DNA from: JAODBJ01 sp963782465
Lineage (GTDB): Bacteria; Actinomycetota; Acidimicrobiia; IMCC26256; PALSA-610
Direction: 5' to 3'
Assembly (NCBI GenBank): GCA_963782465.1
Contig: CAWAJR010000006.1
Location: forward strand, 806,001-870,000
DNA: 64,000 nucleotides
How positions within the stretch are numbered: the first letter of the stretch is position 1; each line of letters begins with the position of its first letter. Below are positions 34,512 through 43,269 of this stretch, piece after piece. The notes under the pieces are model-generated. The model saw only the letters and a program-made list of their open reading frames with translations, was not told the origin of the DNA and ran no database searches. The position numbers were made by a program, and so were the translations under genes.

Positions 34512-35381
34512 ATGGACGCGGCGGAGCGCGACGATCGCATCGACGCGCTGTATGCCGGCAGCCTCGACGCTTTCGTCGCGGCCCGCGATCAACTCGCCCG
34601 CGAGCTGCGCGCCGCCGGCGACCGTGAGAGCGCCGAGGCCGTCAAGCAGTTGCGCAAGCCGTCGCGGCCCGCGTTCGCGCTGAACCAGACCGTGCGCCGC
34701 GACCGGGCCGGGTTCGACGCGGTGATCGAAGCCGGGGCCGCCCTGCTCGAACGGCAACAGGCCGCGCTCGTGGGCCGCCCGGCCGACGGGTTGCGCGACG
34801 CGACCCGGCGCCGCCAGGACGCGGTTCGGGCGTTCGCCGAGGTCGCGATCGCGACGCTCGGACCGGGCGGCGAGTCGGCGCGGGGCGCGATCGAGCAGAC
34901 GTTGCTGGCGGCATCGATCGATCCCGCCGCCGCCGGCGCGGTACGGGCGGCGAGGCTCGCGACTGAGCTCGAACCTCCCGACATCTTCGGCGCGCTGGAA
35001 CCGGGCGCTCAGGTCCCCACTGCCCGGCCCAGGCCCCGGCGGGCGCGAAGCGGGCCACCCGGCGCCCCGGTCTCGCCGGCCGAGCAACGACCGGGGCCGA
35101 AGGCGCCCGAGCCGGCCGACGCCGATGTCGACGCCGACGTCGAACGGGCCGAAGCGGAAGCCGGCGTCGAACGGGCGGAAGCCGAGGTCGCCCACCGGGC
35201 ACGGGTACTCGAAGAAACCCGCCGCCGGGCCGTCGAATCGACCCGCGCCGCAGCGGCGGCGGCCGACGAAGCGCGGGCGGCCGACGACGCCGCGGCGCAG
35301 GCAGCGATCGATCACGAACAGGCTCGGCAACGCCTGGCGAGCGCCCGAGCGCGCCTCGACGGCCTTCGCCGCGGTCGCTGA
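34512..35381 (+). CDS. Hypothetical coiled-coil protein
   Basis: 289 residues. The N-terminal 150 residues (LYAGSLDAFVAARDQLAREL, KQLRKPSRPAFALNQTVR) match an actinobacterial family of unknown function seen in mycobacteria. A proline/arginine-rich linker follows (about 165-205), then a long alanine/glutamate/arginine coiled coil (VERAEAEAGVERAEAEVAHR) to the end LRRGR. No signal peptide or membrane segment. It may act as a structural or nucleoid-associated protein; this is a guess. Confidence 0.72.
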   Translation: MDAAERDDRIDALYAGSLDAFVAARDQLARELRAAGDRESAEAVKQLRKPSRPAFALNQTVRRDRAGFDAVIEAGAALLERQQAALVGRPADGLRDATRRRQDAVRAFAEVAIATLGPGGESARGAIEQTLLAASIDPAAAGAVRAARLATELEPPDIFGALEPGAQVPTARPRPRRARSGPPGAPVSPAEQRPGPKAPEPADADVDADVERAEAEAGVERAEAEVAHRARVLEETRRRAVESTRAAAAAADEARAADDAAAQAAIDHEQARQRLASARARLDGLRRGR

Positions 35382-35441
35382 CGGGTACCGGCGGCGCCGC
35401 GCGCAGGCGCGTCACCCGCGTTGCTCGGTACTGTCGAACCG

Positions 35442-36572
35442 ATGCGCACCGCCGTTTGCGAAATGCTCGACATCGAATTCCCGATCCTCGCCTTCAGCCA
35501 CTGCCGCGACGTCGTCGCCGAGGTGACGAAGGCGGGCGGCTTCGGCGTGCTGGGAGCAGTCGCCCACTCGCCCGAGCAGCTCGAGATCGACCTGCGCTGG
35601 ATCGAAGAACAGGTCGGCGGGAAGCCGTACGGCGTCGACCTGCTCCTGCCGCAGAAGTTCGTCGGTGCCGACGAGGGGGGCCTCGACCGCGAACACGTAC
35701 GCGCGCTGTTGCCGCCCGAACAGCAGGCGTTCGTCGACGACATCCTCCGCCGCTACGACGTACCCCCGCCGCCGCCCGACATGAACGTCGGTCGTGGGGG
35801 CACGCTCAACGTCGCGCCCAGCGGGTACGGGCCGCTGCTCGACGTCGCGTTCGGCCACGACATCAAGCTCATCGCGAGCGCGCTCGGGCCGCCGCCACCC
35901 GATCTCATCGAACACGCGGACAGTGCGGGCGTGGTGGTCGTCGCGCTCGCCGGCAAGGTCGTGCACGCCGAACGGCACGCCGCCGCCGGCGTCGACCTGA
36001 TCGTCGCGCAGGGCACCGAAGCCGGTGGTCACACCGGTGAGGTCGCGACGATGGTGCTCGTACCCGAGGTGGTCGACGCCGTCGCACCGATCCCGGTGCT
36101 CGCCGCGGGTGGTATCGCGCGCGGGCGCCAGATGGCGGCCGCGCTCGCGCTCGGCGCGCAGGGTGTGTGGACCGGTTCGGTGTGGCTCACGACCGAAGAA
36201 GCCGAAACCCACCCGGTGGTGAAGCAGAAGTTCCTCGCCGCCACCTCGAGCGACACGCTCCGGTCGCGTTCGCTCACCGGAAAGCCCGCTCGCATGCTCC
36301 GGAGCGCGTGGACCGACGAATGGGAACGGGCCGACACCCCCGACCCGCTCGGCATGCCCTTGCAGACCGCACTCGTGGCCGAAGCCCAGTTCCGGATCCA
36401 ACGGGCCGCGCACAACGCCGGTTCGGGCGCCGAACAGCTCGCGAACTACTTCGTCGGGCAGGTGGTTGGATCGCTCGATCGCGTCAAGCCGGCGCGCCAA
36501 GTCGTACTCGACATGATCGACGAGTACATCGACGCCGCGTCTTCGGTGCAGCACGCGATGGACGACGATTGA
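35442..36572 (+). CDS. Nitronate monooxygenase-like flavoprotein
   Basis: A 376-residue FMN-dependent TIM-barrel enzyme of the 2-nitropropane dioxygenase family. PILAFSHCRDVVAEVTKAGG at the N-terminus, the FMN-phosphate loop VLAAGGIARGRQMAAALALG and the catalytic-histidine motif GTEAGGHTG are all present. A flexible lid (PPPPPDMNVGRG) lies mid-protein. Relatives oxidise nitronates or reduce enoyl groups in lipid catabolism. It is stop/start-coupled to the downstream DinB-type gene. Confidence 0.88.
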   Translation: MRTAVCEMLDIEFPILAFSHCRDVVAEVTKAGGFGVLGAVAHSPEQLEIDLRWIEEQVGGKPYGVDLLLPQKFVGADEGGLDREHVRALLPPEQQAFVDDILRRYDVPPPPPDMNVGRGGTLNVAPSGYGPLLDVAFGHDIKLIASALGPPPPDLIEHADSAGVVVVALAGKVVHAERHAAAGVDLIVAQGTEAGGHTGEVATMVLVPEVVDAVAPIPVLAAGGIARGRQMAAALALGAQGVWTGSVWLTTEEAETHPVVKQKFLAATSSDTLRSRSLTGKPARMLRSAWTDEWERADTPDPLGMPLQTALVAEAQFRIQRAAHNAGSGAEQLANYFVGQVVGSLDRVKPARQVVLDMIDEYIDAASSVQHAMDDD

Positions 36573-37186
36573 ACGGCACCGACGTCTTGGCGGCCGCCGC
36601 GATCTGCGGCGCATTCCTCCGTCAGTTCGTCAGCACCGACTGGTCGGTGCCGGTCCCCTACCTCGACTGGAACGTCTCCGAAGTGGTCGCGCACGTCGCG
36701 ATCGGGAACCTCTGGTACGCGTTCGATCTCACCGCCGGCGGTTACGAGTTGCACTCGCTCGACCTGCGAACCCAGAAGGACGCGACCCCGACCGATCTGG
36801 TGCGCACCCTCGAATCGGTGGCCGCGATCGTCGCGTACACCGTCGACGCCGTAGCGCCCGACAGTCGCGGTTTCCATCCGTTCGGCTTCGCCGACCCGTC
36901 GGGTTTCGCGGCGATGGCCTGTGACGAGACGTTGGTGCACACCTACGACGCGGCGTGCGGGATCGGCGTGTCGTTCATCGCCGAAGACTCGCTCTGCGAG
37001 AAGGTACTGCGCCGCCTGTTCCCGTGGGCTCCGAGCGAGACCGACGCGTGGGACACGCTGTTGTGGGCGAACGGCCGCATGCCCCTCGGGAACCGCGCGC
37101 GACTCGCGCCCGGTTGGCGCTGGCATTGCGCGCCGCTCGACGAATGGGACGGGACCGATCCCGTCCCGCTCTCCCCCACGCGCTGA
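36569..37186 (+). CDS. Maleylpyruvate isomerase/DinB-fold family protein
   Basis: 205 residues in the same fold class as the 8293-9108 protein but without the C-terminal domain. DWNVSEVVAHVAIGNLW and CDETLVHTYDAACG provide the His/Glu/His metal site. A TTG at 36569 overlaps the upstream stop (TTGA), the best start; no ATG is nearby. Coupling to a nitronate-type oxidase suggests thiol-dependent clean-up of an oxidised intermediate, which is inference. It ends 12 nt before hairpin family B copy 2. Confidence 0.75.
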   Translation: MNGTDVLAAAAICGAFLRQFVSTDWSVPVPYLDWNVSEVVAHVAIGNLWYAFDLTAGGYELHSLDLRTQKDATPTDLVRTLESVAAIVAYTVDAVAPDSRGFHPFGFADPSGFAAMACDETLVHTYDAACGIGVSFIAEDSLCEKVLRRLFPWAPSETDAWDTLLWANGRMPLGNRARLAPGWRWHCAPLDEWDGTDPVPLSPTR

Positions 37187-37198
37187 CCAGCCGATCCC

Positions 37199-37250
37199 CG
37201 AACCTGCGTCAGTTTTGGCCCCTCACGGGGCCAAAACTGACGCAGGTTCG
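37199..37250. terminator. Hairpin family B, copy 2
   Basis: Perfect 24-nt arms starting CGAACCTGCGTCAGTTTTGG with a TCAC loop, between convergent genes. It shares its outer 19 bp with 14152-14203 and is likely a bidirectional terminator. Confidence 0.78.
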
Positions 37251-37277
37251 TGCGGGGGTGGGCGGGGTGGCGCGGCG

Positions 37278-38123
37278 CTACGCGAGGCGGGTGACGTCGA
37301 CCGTCACTTCCTGTTCCGTCGCGGCCGCGCCCGTGTACACACCGTGCAACGGCGACACGTCGGCGTAGTCGCGCGCGTGCGCGACGGTCACGTGCCGTTC
37401 GCGTACGGGTAGACCGTTCGTCGGGTCGAACGGCACCCACGAGCCGATCCACGCGTCGATCCACGCGTGGCTCTCACCGCTGACGGGCACGCCGATCTCG
37501 GCGTCGCTCTCCGGGTGCAGGTAACCCGAGACGTAGCGGGCAGGAATGCCCATCGCGCGCAGCAGCGAGAGGGTCACATGGGCGAAGTCCTGGCAGACGC
37601 CTCTTCCACGCGTCCACGCCTCCGCGGCCGACGTCGACGCGGTGGTGTGGCCCCGTTCGTACACCATCTGCTCGTGCACGGTTTCGATCGCCGCGTAGGT
37701 CGCGGCCGCCGGGCTGGCCGATCGCGCCCGCACGCCGGCCGCCACGGAACCGAGGATCTCGCCTGCGGCGACGAACTCCGACGGCACCAAGAACTCGTAC
37801 AGATCGTCACGGAGTTCAGGTGATGCGAGCGCCGCCCACGTCGCGTCGTTGGCGTGGTCCTGCGTCGACGTCTCGACGATCGAAGAGCCGAGCACGGTCA
37901 GTTCGGTGTGCGGCGTGTGCACGTCGAAGGTGTGGACGATCGTGCCCCAGTAGTCGACGTGGCGGAACAGCCGCGTCGCCGGTTGCACTTGCACCCGCTC
38001 GTTCACCGTGCTCTGCGCACGATTCGACAGCGGAGTGAGCCGGACTTCGTTGTACGACGCGAAGACCTCCCCGGCGTAGTGCGACGTGGTTTCGTGCTGG
38101 ACGAGCAGGCGCCACCCGTTCAC
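37278..38123 (-). CDS. Transglutaminase-like cysteine peptidase domain protein
   Basis: 281 residues. An N-terminal bacterial-transglutaminase-associated beta domain (VQHETTSHYAGEV) precedes the catalytic core, with Cys177 in GRGVCQDFAH, His219 in ESHAWIDAW and Asp233 in FDPTNG. The triad is complete, so it should form or cleave amide bonds. GTG 38123 overlaps the alpha-E stop. It is the third gene of the conserved ATP-grasp/alpha-E/transglutaminase trio, proposed in comparative studies to make and process peptide tags; the substrate is not known. Confidence 0.9.
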   Translation of the reverse strand: MNGWRLLVQHETTSHYAGEVFASYNEVRLTPLSNRAQSTVNERVQVQPATRLFRHVDYWGTIVHTFDVHTPHTELTVLGSSIVETSTQDHANDATWAALASPELRDDLYEFLVPSEFVAAGEILGSVAAGVRARSASPAAATYAAIETVHEQMVYERGHTTASTSAAEAWTRGRGVCQDFAHVTLSLLRAMGIPARYVSGYLHPESDAEIGVPVSGESHAWIDAWIGSWVPFDPTNGLPVRERHVTVAHARDYADVSPLHGVYTGAAATEQEVTVDVTRLA

Positions 38124-39049
38124 GCGCTCCACTCCAGGGGTCGCGTCTGGCGGAAGTAGCGCTCCGCCACGGCCGCAGCCGCGGCCGTACACCGCTCCTG
38201 GAGCCGGGCCAAGTGCTCGGGCAGGCTGCCGAGCAAGTCGTCGATCTGGCGGAACTCGAGTTCGGTGCGGGCGCGGCCGAGCGTGCGGCGCGCGACGTCC
38301 TCGAAGCCGACCCTCGCCGACGACGGGTCGAGCTCGGCCAGGCACTGCTCGGCGGTCGAGAGTGCCCACAACACCGAACGGGGGAACAAGCGATCCAGCA
38401 ACAAGAACTGCGCGGCGAGGTTCGCGTCGACCGCTCGTTGGTAGGTCCGCAGGTACGACTCGTACGCCGAACAGCAGCGGAGCGTCGTGACCCATCCGCC
38501 CTCGCCCCAGACGCCCTGATGCCGCGTCGACAGCAGCCGGGCCGTCATGTCGACCCGTTCGAGGCAGCGGCCGAGGACGAGATAGCGCCACGCGTCGTCG
38601 CGGCTCATCGTCGAGTCGGCGAGACCGGCGAGGATCGCGCAGCGTTCCTTCACCCAACTGAAGAAGCGATGCGGCTGCGGTACCGAAGCGCTCGCGCGGG
38701 TGGCGACCTCGATGTGGGTCGCGTTGACGCACTCCCAGATCTCCGACGAGATCACCTCGCGCGCGCCGCGGGCGTTGTGCCACGCTGCCGAAAGGGAACC
38801 GACGATCGAACCGCCGTAGGCCGGGTCGTACGCGAGCGCGCGGGCGACGAGATCGATGTCGGCGCCGTTCGGCGGGTCGAGCCGGCCCATACCCATCACT
38901 TCGAGCAGGGTGCGGCAGGCGGCTTCTTCGTCGACCCACGGGTCTTCGAGGAGGAGGTGGTAGTGCACGTCGAGCAGGCGAGCGGTGTCTTCGGCCCGCT
39001 CGACATACCGGCCGAACCAGTACAACGACTCGGCGAGCCGGGTCAGCAC
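38120..39049 (-). CDS. Alpha-E domain protein (DUF403)
   Basis: 309 residues, all-helical. It starts VLTRLAESLYWFGRYVERAE at GTG 39049 and carries the family marks RLLDVHYHLLLED and RYLVLGRCLERVDMTARLL, with conserved Glu/Arg pairs. It overlaps the ATP-grasp stop by 7 nt and the transglutaminase start by 4 nt, so the trio is tightly coupled. The family has no demonstrated activity; it always accompanies a permuted ATP-grasp enzyme and is thought to assist its ligation. Confidence 0.9.
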   Translation of the reverse strand: MLTRLAESLYWFGRYVERAEDTARLLDVHYHLLLEDPWVDEEAACRTLLEVMGMGRLDPPNGADIDLVARALAYDPAYGGSIVGSLSAAWHNARGAREVISSEIWECVNATHIEVATRASASVPQPHRFFSWVKERCAILAGLADSTMSRDDAWRYLVLGRCLERVDMTARLLSTRHQGVWGEGGWVTTLRCCSAYESYLRTYQRAVDANLAAQFLLLDRLFPRSVLWALSTAEQCLAELDPSSARVGFEDVARRTLGRARTELEFRQIDDLLGSLPEHLARLQERCTAAAAAVAERYFRQTRPLEWSA

Positions 39050-40617
39050 CGCGCCGCACCCGTCTGCTGCTGTTGGTGTTGCTGTTGGCTCGTGGTGGTG
39101 GTCGGCCCGAGATCGAGTGGCGCACCGGGCCGCGGCTCGAACTGCGGCCTGGGCACCGACATTTCCGCTCGTTCGCGATGCGGTTCCCGGCCGGCCAGTA
39201 CCCAGGTGTCCTTCGAACCGCCACCCTGGCTGGAGTTCACGATGAGGCTGCCGTCGCGGAGCGCGACGCGGGTGAGACCGCCGGCCGCCACCCACACGCG
39301 GTTGCCGTCGTTCACGGCGAAGGGGCGCAGATCGATGTGCCGGGGTGCGAATTTCCCCGCGACGTACGTCGGCGACGTCGACAACTGCACGACATCCTGC
39401 GCGATCCAGCCGCGGGGGTCGTCGGTGATCGCTTCCCCGGCGCGCTCGAGTTCTTCGTCGGTCGCGTGCGGGCCGATCACGATGCCGTAACCGCCCGCCC
39501 CGTCGACGGGCTTCAGGACCAACTGGTCGAGATGCTCGATGACGTACGCGCGCTGATCGGGATCTTCGAGCCGGTAGGTGCGCACGTTCTGCAGCACCGG
39601 TTCCTCGCCCAGGTAGTAACGAACGAGATCGGGGACGTACGGGTACACGGCCTTGTCGTCGGCGACACCGTTGCCGGCGGCATTCGCGATCGCGACGTTG
39701 CCGAGGCGCGCCGCGTTCAGGATCCCGGGGCAGCCGATCAGCGAGTCGGGACGGAACTGCAGCGGGTCGAGGAACTCGTCGTCGACCCGGCGGTAGACGA
39801 CGTCGACGCGGTCTTCGCCTTCGGTCGTGCGCATGTAGAGCACGCCGTCGCGGCACACCAGGTCGCGACCTTCGACGAGTTCGACGCCCATCGTGCGGGC
39901 GAGGAAGGAATGCTCGAAGTAGGCCGCGTTGTAGATGCCCGGTGTCAGCACGACGACGACCGGGTCGGGACGGTTCGCCGGCGCCGCGGCGCGCAACGCC
40001 TCGAGGAGATGGAGCGCGTAGTCGGCCACCGGTCGGACCCGGTGGCTCGCGAACAACTCGGGGAACACGTGCGTCATGGTGCGACGGTTCTCGACGACGT
40101 ACGACACGCCCGACGGGATCCTGAGGTTGTCTTCGAGTACCCGGTACGCGCCCTGCGCGTCGCGCACGAGATCGACGCCGGCCACGTGGACCCGGACGCC
40201 GTTTGCCGGTTTGATCCCGAAGGCTTCACGATGGAAGTTCACCGAACTCGCAACGAGGCGGCGCGGCAGAACATGGTCGGCGACGACCCGGGCCGGGCCG
40301 TACACATCGTCGAGGAACGCGTCGAGGGCGCGCACGCGCTGCGTGACCCCGCGCTCGATCGTCGCCCATTCCTCGCTCGGGATGATGCGCGGGATCAGAT
40401 CGAGGGGGAACGGCCGCTCTTCGCCGCCGTACGAGAAGGTGATCCCCTGATCACGAAACGAGCGGTCGCGGGTGATGCAACGAGCGTGGAACTCCTCCTC
40501 GGTGAGGGCACCGAGCAACTCGTGCAGGGCGCGGTAGTGCTCGCGGGGCACGTCGGCCGCGGCAAACATTTCGTCCCAGGCCGCTGCGGGCCGATAACCG
40601 TCGAGAAGGTCGCCCAC
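39043..40617 (-). CDS. Circularly permuted ATP-grasp protein (DUF404/DUF407)
   Basis: About 524 residues. Landmarks include GITFSYGGEERPFPLDLIPR, VVADHVLPRRLVASS, RVLEDNLRIPSGVSYV and LKPVDGAGGYGIVIGP, all typical of this carboxylate-amine ligase-like family. The C-terminal tail is threonine/glutamine-rich (TTTTSQQQHQQQQTG) and may be disordered. GTG 40617 is used; a CTG 9 nt upstream has a better-placed AAGGAG and could be the real start. It leads the trio and probably uses ATP to add amino acids or short peptides to an unknown acceptor. Confidence 0.88.
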   Translation of the reverse strand: MGDLLDGYRPAAAWDEMFAAADVPREHYRALHELLGALTEEEFHARCITRDRSFRDQGITFSYGGEERPFPLDLIPRIIPSEEWATIERGVTQRVRALDAFLDDVYGPARVVADHVLPRRLVASSVNFHREAFGIKPANGVRVHVAGVDLVRDAQGAYRVLEDNLRIPSGVSYVVENRRTMTHVFPELFASHRVRPVADYALHLLEALRAAAPANRPDPVVVVLTPGIYNAAYFEHSFLARTMGVELVEGRDLVCRDGVLYMRTTEGEDRVDVVYRRVDDEFLDPLQFRPDSLIGCPGILNAARLGNVAIANAAGNGVADDKAVYPYVPDLVRYYLGEEPVLQNVRTYRLEDPDQRAYVIEHLDQLVLKPVDGAGGYGIVIGPHATDEELERAGEAITDDPRGWIAQDVVQLSTSPTYVAGKFAPRHIDLRPFAVNDGNRVWVAAGGLTRVALRDGSLIVNSSQGGGSKDTWVLAGREPHRERAEMSVPRPQFEPRPGAPLDLGPTTTTSQQQHQQQQTGAARC

Positions 40618-40723
40618 TTCCCTCAGGTGTACCGCTCCTTCGTTGCCAGGTTGTTTCCGGCACTTGAACGGACCAATGGTCGCGGGCACGGAACACGTGT
40701 CGCGGTTGCATAGCCTCGCCCGC

Positions 40724-41836
40724 GTGGCCGTGCCCGAACCCGTCGATCGCGCGGAGTTCGTCGATCGCGCGGAGTTCGTCGTCGTGGGCGCGGGGCTGCT
40801 CGGCCTCGCGGCGGCGCGCGCCCTGTCGCGGCGCGATCGCGACGTGATCGTGCTCGAACAGGCCACGGTCGGGCACCGGCGCGGTGGATCGCACGGGGCG
40901 TCGCGCATCTTCCGTTACGGCTATACCGATGAGCGGTACGTGCGCATGGCGCTGCTTGCGCGCGAGTTGTGGCACGACCTCGAAGTTGAGGTTTCACAGG
41001 AACTGTTGCGGGAGACCGGGCAGTGCAGCTTCGGTCCCGACCTCGACGAACTCCTCGCCGCGATGCACTCGGCCGGAGCGCCCGCGACGCGGCTGAGCGC
41101 TACCGCCGTAGCCGCGCAGTTCCCCGAGTTCGCCGGCCACGGTGCCGCGGTCTACGAACCCGGTTCCGCGGTGATGTTCGCCGATCGGTGCCTCGGCGCG
41201 CTCCGCGCGAGCGCCGCGTGCGAAGTTCGCACGGGAACGCGCGTCCTGCGGATCGAAGACCGGGGAAGCGACGTCGAAGTGGTCACCGCCGGCGGGAGCC
41301 TTTGCGCGTCGGTTGCGATCGTCTGCCCCGGGCCGTGGTCGCGGTCGCTGCTCGCAGGCGCGGCGCCGGTCGGCACCTTCGCAACCCAGGAACACGTTGC
41401 GTACGTCCGCCCCCGCGACGGTGCCCTTCCGGATCTGCCGATCTTCATCGCGCACGAACGACCGGCGCCCTACGGCCTGCCGACGCCGTCGCTCGGCTAC
41501 TACAAGCTCGCGTTCCATCACGCCGGCAACGTCGTCGACCCCGCGACGGTGCCGCTCGAACCACGGCCGGGCGCCGTCGCGGCGCTCGAAACGCTGGCAC
41601 GGAGCTGGCTGCCGAGTTTCGAACCCGAAGCGGTGATGGTCGAGACGTGCCTCTACGACAACACCGCCGACGAGCACTTCGTGCTCGACCGTCGGGGCCG
41701 GGTCGTCGTGGGGGCCGGGACCTCGGGCCACGGGTTCAAGTTCGGCCCGCTGCTCGGCGAGGTCCTGGCCGATCTCGCGCTCGGCTCCCCGCCCCGAATA
41801 CCGCTCGACGGGTTCACGCTCGCCCGCCACCGTTGA
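40724..41836 (+). CDS. FAD-dependent amine oxidase (sarcosine oxidase/MTOX-like)
   Basis: A 370-residue DAO-fold flavoenzyme. The dinucleotide motif VVVGAGLLGLAAARAL lies near residue 20 and GGSHGASRIFRYGY is typical of monomeric sarcosine and N-methyltryptophan oxidases. TSGHGFKFGPLLGEVLADLA near the C-terminus completes the FAD site. The cysteine that usually binds FAD covalently in MSOX (in the K-x-C-x-Y region) is not seen at LYDNTADEHF, so the flavin may be held differently. An 18-nt tandem duplication repeats VDRAEF right before the FAD motif. Confidence 0.87.
   Translation: MAVPEPVDRAEFVDRAEFVVVGAGLLGLAAARALSRRDRDVIVLEQATVGHRRGGSHGASRIFRYGYTDERYVRMALLARELWHDLEVEVSQELLRETGQCSFGPDLDELLAAMHSAGAPATRLSATAVAAQFPEFAGHGAAVYEPGSAVMFADRCLGALRASAACEVRTGTRVLRIEDRGSDVEVVTAGGSLCASVAIVCPGPWSRSLLAGAAPVGTFATQEHVAYVRPRDGALPDLPIFIAHERPAPYGLPTPSLGYYKLAFHHAGNVVDPATVPLEPRPGAVAALETLARSWLPSFEPEAVMVETCLYDNTADEHFVLDRRGRVVVGAGTSGHGFKFGPLLGEVLADLALGSPPRIPLDGFTLARHR
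40742..40777 (+). repeat. 18-bp tandem duplication
   Basis: GTCGATCGCGCGGAGTTC occurs twice in direct tandem, adding six residues (VDRAEF) to the N-terminus of the FAD oxidase. The copies are identical, so the event is recent. Confidence 0.85.
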
Positions 41837-41850
41837 ACGCCGCAACCCGC

Positions 41851-41900
41851 CGGGTTGTGAGGTTTGTGCACCCGGACGGTCGCACAACCCTCACAACCCG
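41851..41900. terminator. Hairpin family C, copy 2
   Basis: 19-nt arms (CGGGTTGTGAGGTTTGTGC) with one mismatch around ACCCGGACGGTC, 14 nt after the FAD oxidase stop. It shares the loop ACGGTCGCACAA and the outer GTTGTGAG/CTCACAAC with 32453-32496. Confidence 0.7.
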
Positions 41901-42019
41901 GGTGGGGGGGACGCAAGGACACGCCGGGCAGTGTCGAATGGCGCGCCCGGCAGGGTACGGATCGTTAGCGTGCAACGGGGCGAACGAAACCAAGCGGTCG
42001 CCATCAAACGGGAGGGTGC

Positions 42020-42790
42020 ATGCGGCGCACGGACCCCACGGTTTTTGCCGGCATCGACATCGGTGGGTCAGGGGTGAAAGCCGGCGCCGTCGACGTCACC
42101 ACCGGAGAACTCGTGTCGGAACGAGCCCGGGTGGCGACGCCGCACCCCGCGACGCCCGAAGCGGTGGCCGGCGCCGTCGAGACGGTCCTCGCGGAACTCA
42201 CGGTGCCGACGGACGGGCCGATCGGAGCGGCGTTTCCCGGTGTCGTGAGCAACGGCGTCGTGCGGGTCGCGCCCAACCTCGGGAAAGGCTGGCCCGGCGT
42301 CGACGTCGCCGCGCTCGTGGCCACCGTGACGGGGCGGCCGACCGTGGTCACCAACGACGCCGACGCCGCCGGTACCGCGGAACGTCACTTCGGCGCGCTC
42401 CGCGACCGGCCCGGCGTCACCGCGCTCCTGACGTTCGGCACCGGGATCGGCAGCGCCGTGTTCGTCGACGGTGTGCTCGTCCCGAACACCGAGCTCGGGC
42501 ACCTCGAGATCAATTGTGTCGTGGCCGACGGTTGGGCGTCCGACCGCGCCCGCAAGACCGACGACCTGTCGTGGTCGGAGTGGGCGCACCGGTGCAATCA
42601 CTACCTCGCGCACCTGCATCGGGTGCTGCAACCGGAGCTTCTCGTGCTCGGCGGCGGGATCAGCTCCAAAGCCGACAAATGGCTCCCCCACCTGTCGCCA
42701 CCCTGCGAGATCGAGGTGGCCACCCTCGGTAACAACGCCGGCATCGTCGGCGCGGCCGCGTCCGCCCAGACATCGCTCGCGGCCACCTGA
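42020..42790 (+). CDS. ppgK: Polyphosphate glucokinase (ROK-type)
   Basis: A 256-residue ASKHA-fold kinase. FAGIDIGGSGVKAGAVD binds phosphate, NDADAAGTAE holds the catalytic Asp, TFGTGIGSAVFVDG and ELGHLEIN follow, then LVLGGGIS. Length and motifs match actinobacterial PpgK, which phosphorylates glucose with polyphosphate (and sometimes ATP). A GGGAGG site precedes the ATG. It may serve glucose released by the beta-galactosidase in this window, though the genes are not linked. Confidence 0.9.
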   Translation: MRRTDPTVFAGIDIGGSGVKAGAVDVTTGELVSERARVATPHPATPEAVAGAVETVLAELTVPTDGPIGAAFPGVVSNGVVRVAPNLGKGWPGVDVAALVATVTGRPTVVTNDADAAGTAERHFGALRDRPGVTALLTFGTGIGSAVFVDGVLVPNTELGHLEINCVVADGWASDRARKTDDLSWSEWAHRCNHYLAHLHRVLQPELLVLGGGISSKADKWLPHLSPPCEIEVATLGNNAGIVGAAASAQTSLAAT

Positions 42791-42906
42791 CCGGCACGAC
42801 CGCGTGGTTCTCCTGCCTTCTTGGCCGGGGAACTTCAACCCGCCGCCGGCGCGCCGAAGAAGAAGGCGCGGCTGATCGGGGCCGGGTTCAACGAACGGGA
42901 AGCCAC

Positions 42907-43224
42907 GTGCGCGTCGAAGCGAACAGTTCACAAGCGTTGTTCAGCGCGCAGACGGCACTGGCCGGCGCCAAGGCGAAGTCGGACCAGACGTCGAAAGCAG
43001 CGCGGAAGTCCGGCACGGCAGCCAACGTCGCGCCAACGTCGAACGACACCGTCGCGCCCGGCACCGGGAACATCGCCGCCCAGAACCACGCCGCCGCGAA
43101 CTCGCTGCGCCAGGCCGGTGACCGGGTGACGAGCCTCCTCGCCGGGGTCGTCGCGTCAGCGCGGCCGCGCCCGCAGGACGCCTTCCCCACCGACGGGCGC
43201 CCGCGCATCGACTTCCGCGCCTGA
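42907..43224 (+). CDS. Hypothetical small protein, 105 aa
   Basis: Reads VRVEANSSQALFSAQTALAG from GTG 42907, then an alanine/serine/threonine-rich middle (VAPTSNDTVAPGTGNIAAQN) and a proline/arginine tail ending RPRIDFRA. No signal peptide, membrane span or known domain. GGGAAG lies upstream. Composition is low in complexity but the frame is free of overlap with other genes. Function unknown. Confidence 0.5.
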   Translation: MRVEANSSQALFSAQTALAGAKAKSDQTSKAARKSGTAANVAPTSNDTVAPGTGNIAAQNHAAANSLRQAGDRVTSLLAGVVASARPRPQDAFPTDGRPRIDFRA

Positions 43225-43269
43225 ATCTCGCGGCACCGACCGCGCCGCGCTTCGTACACTCCGCCGGGC

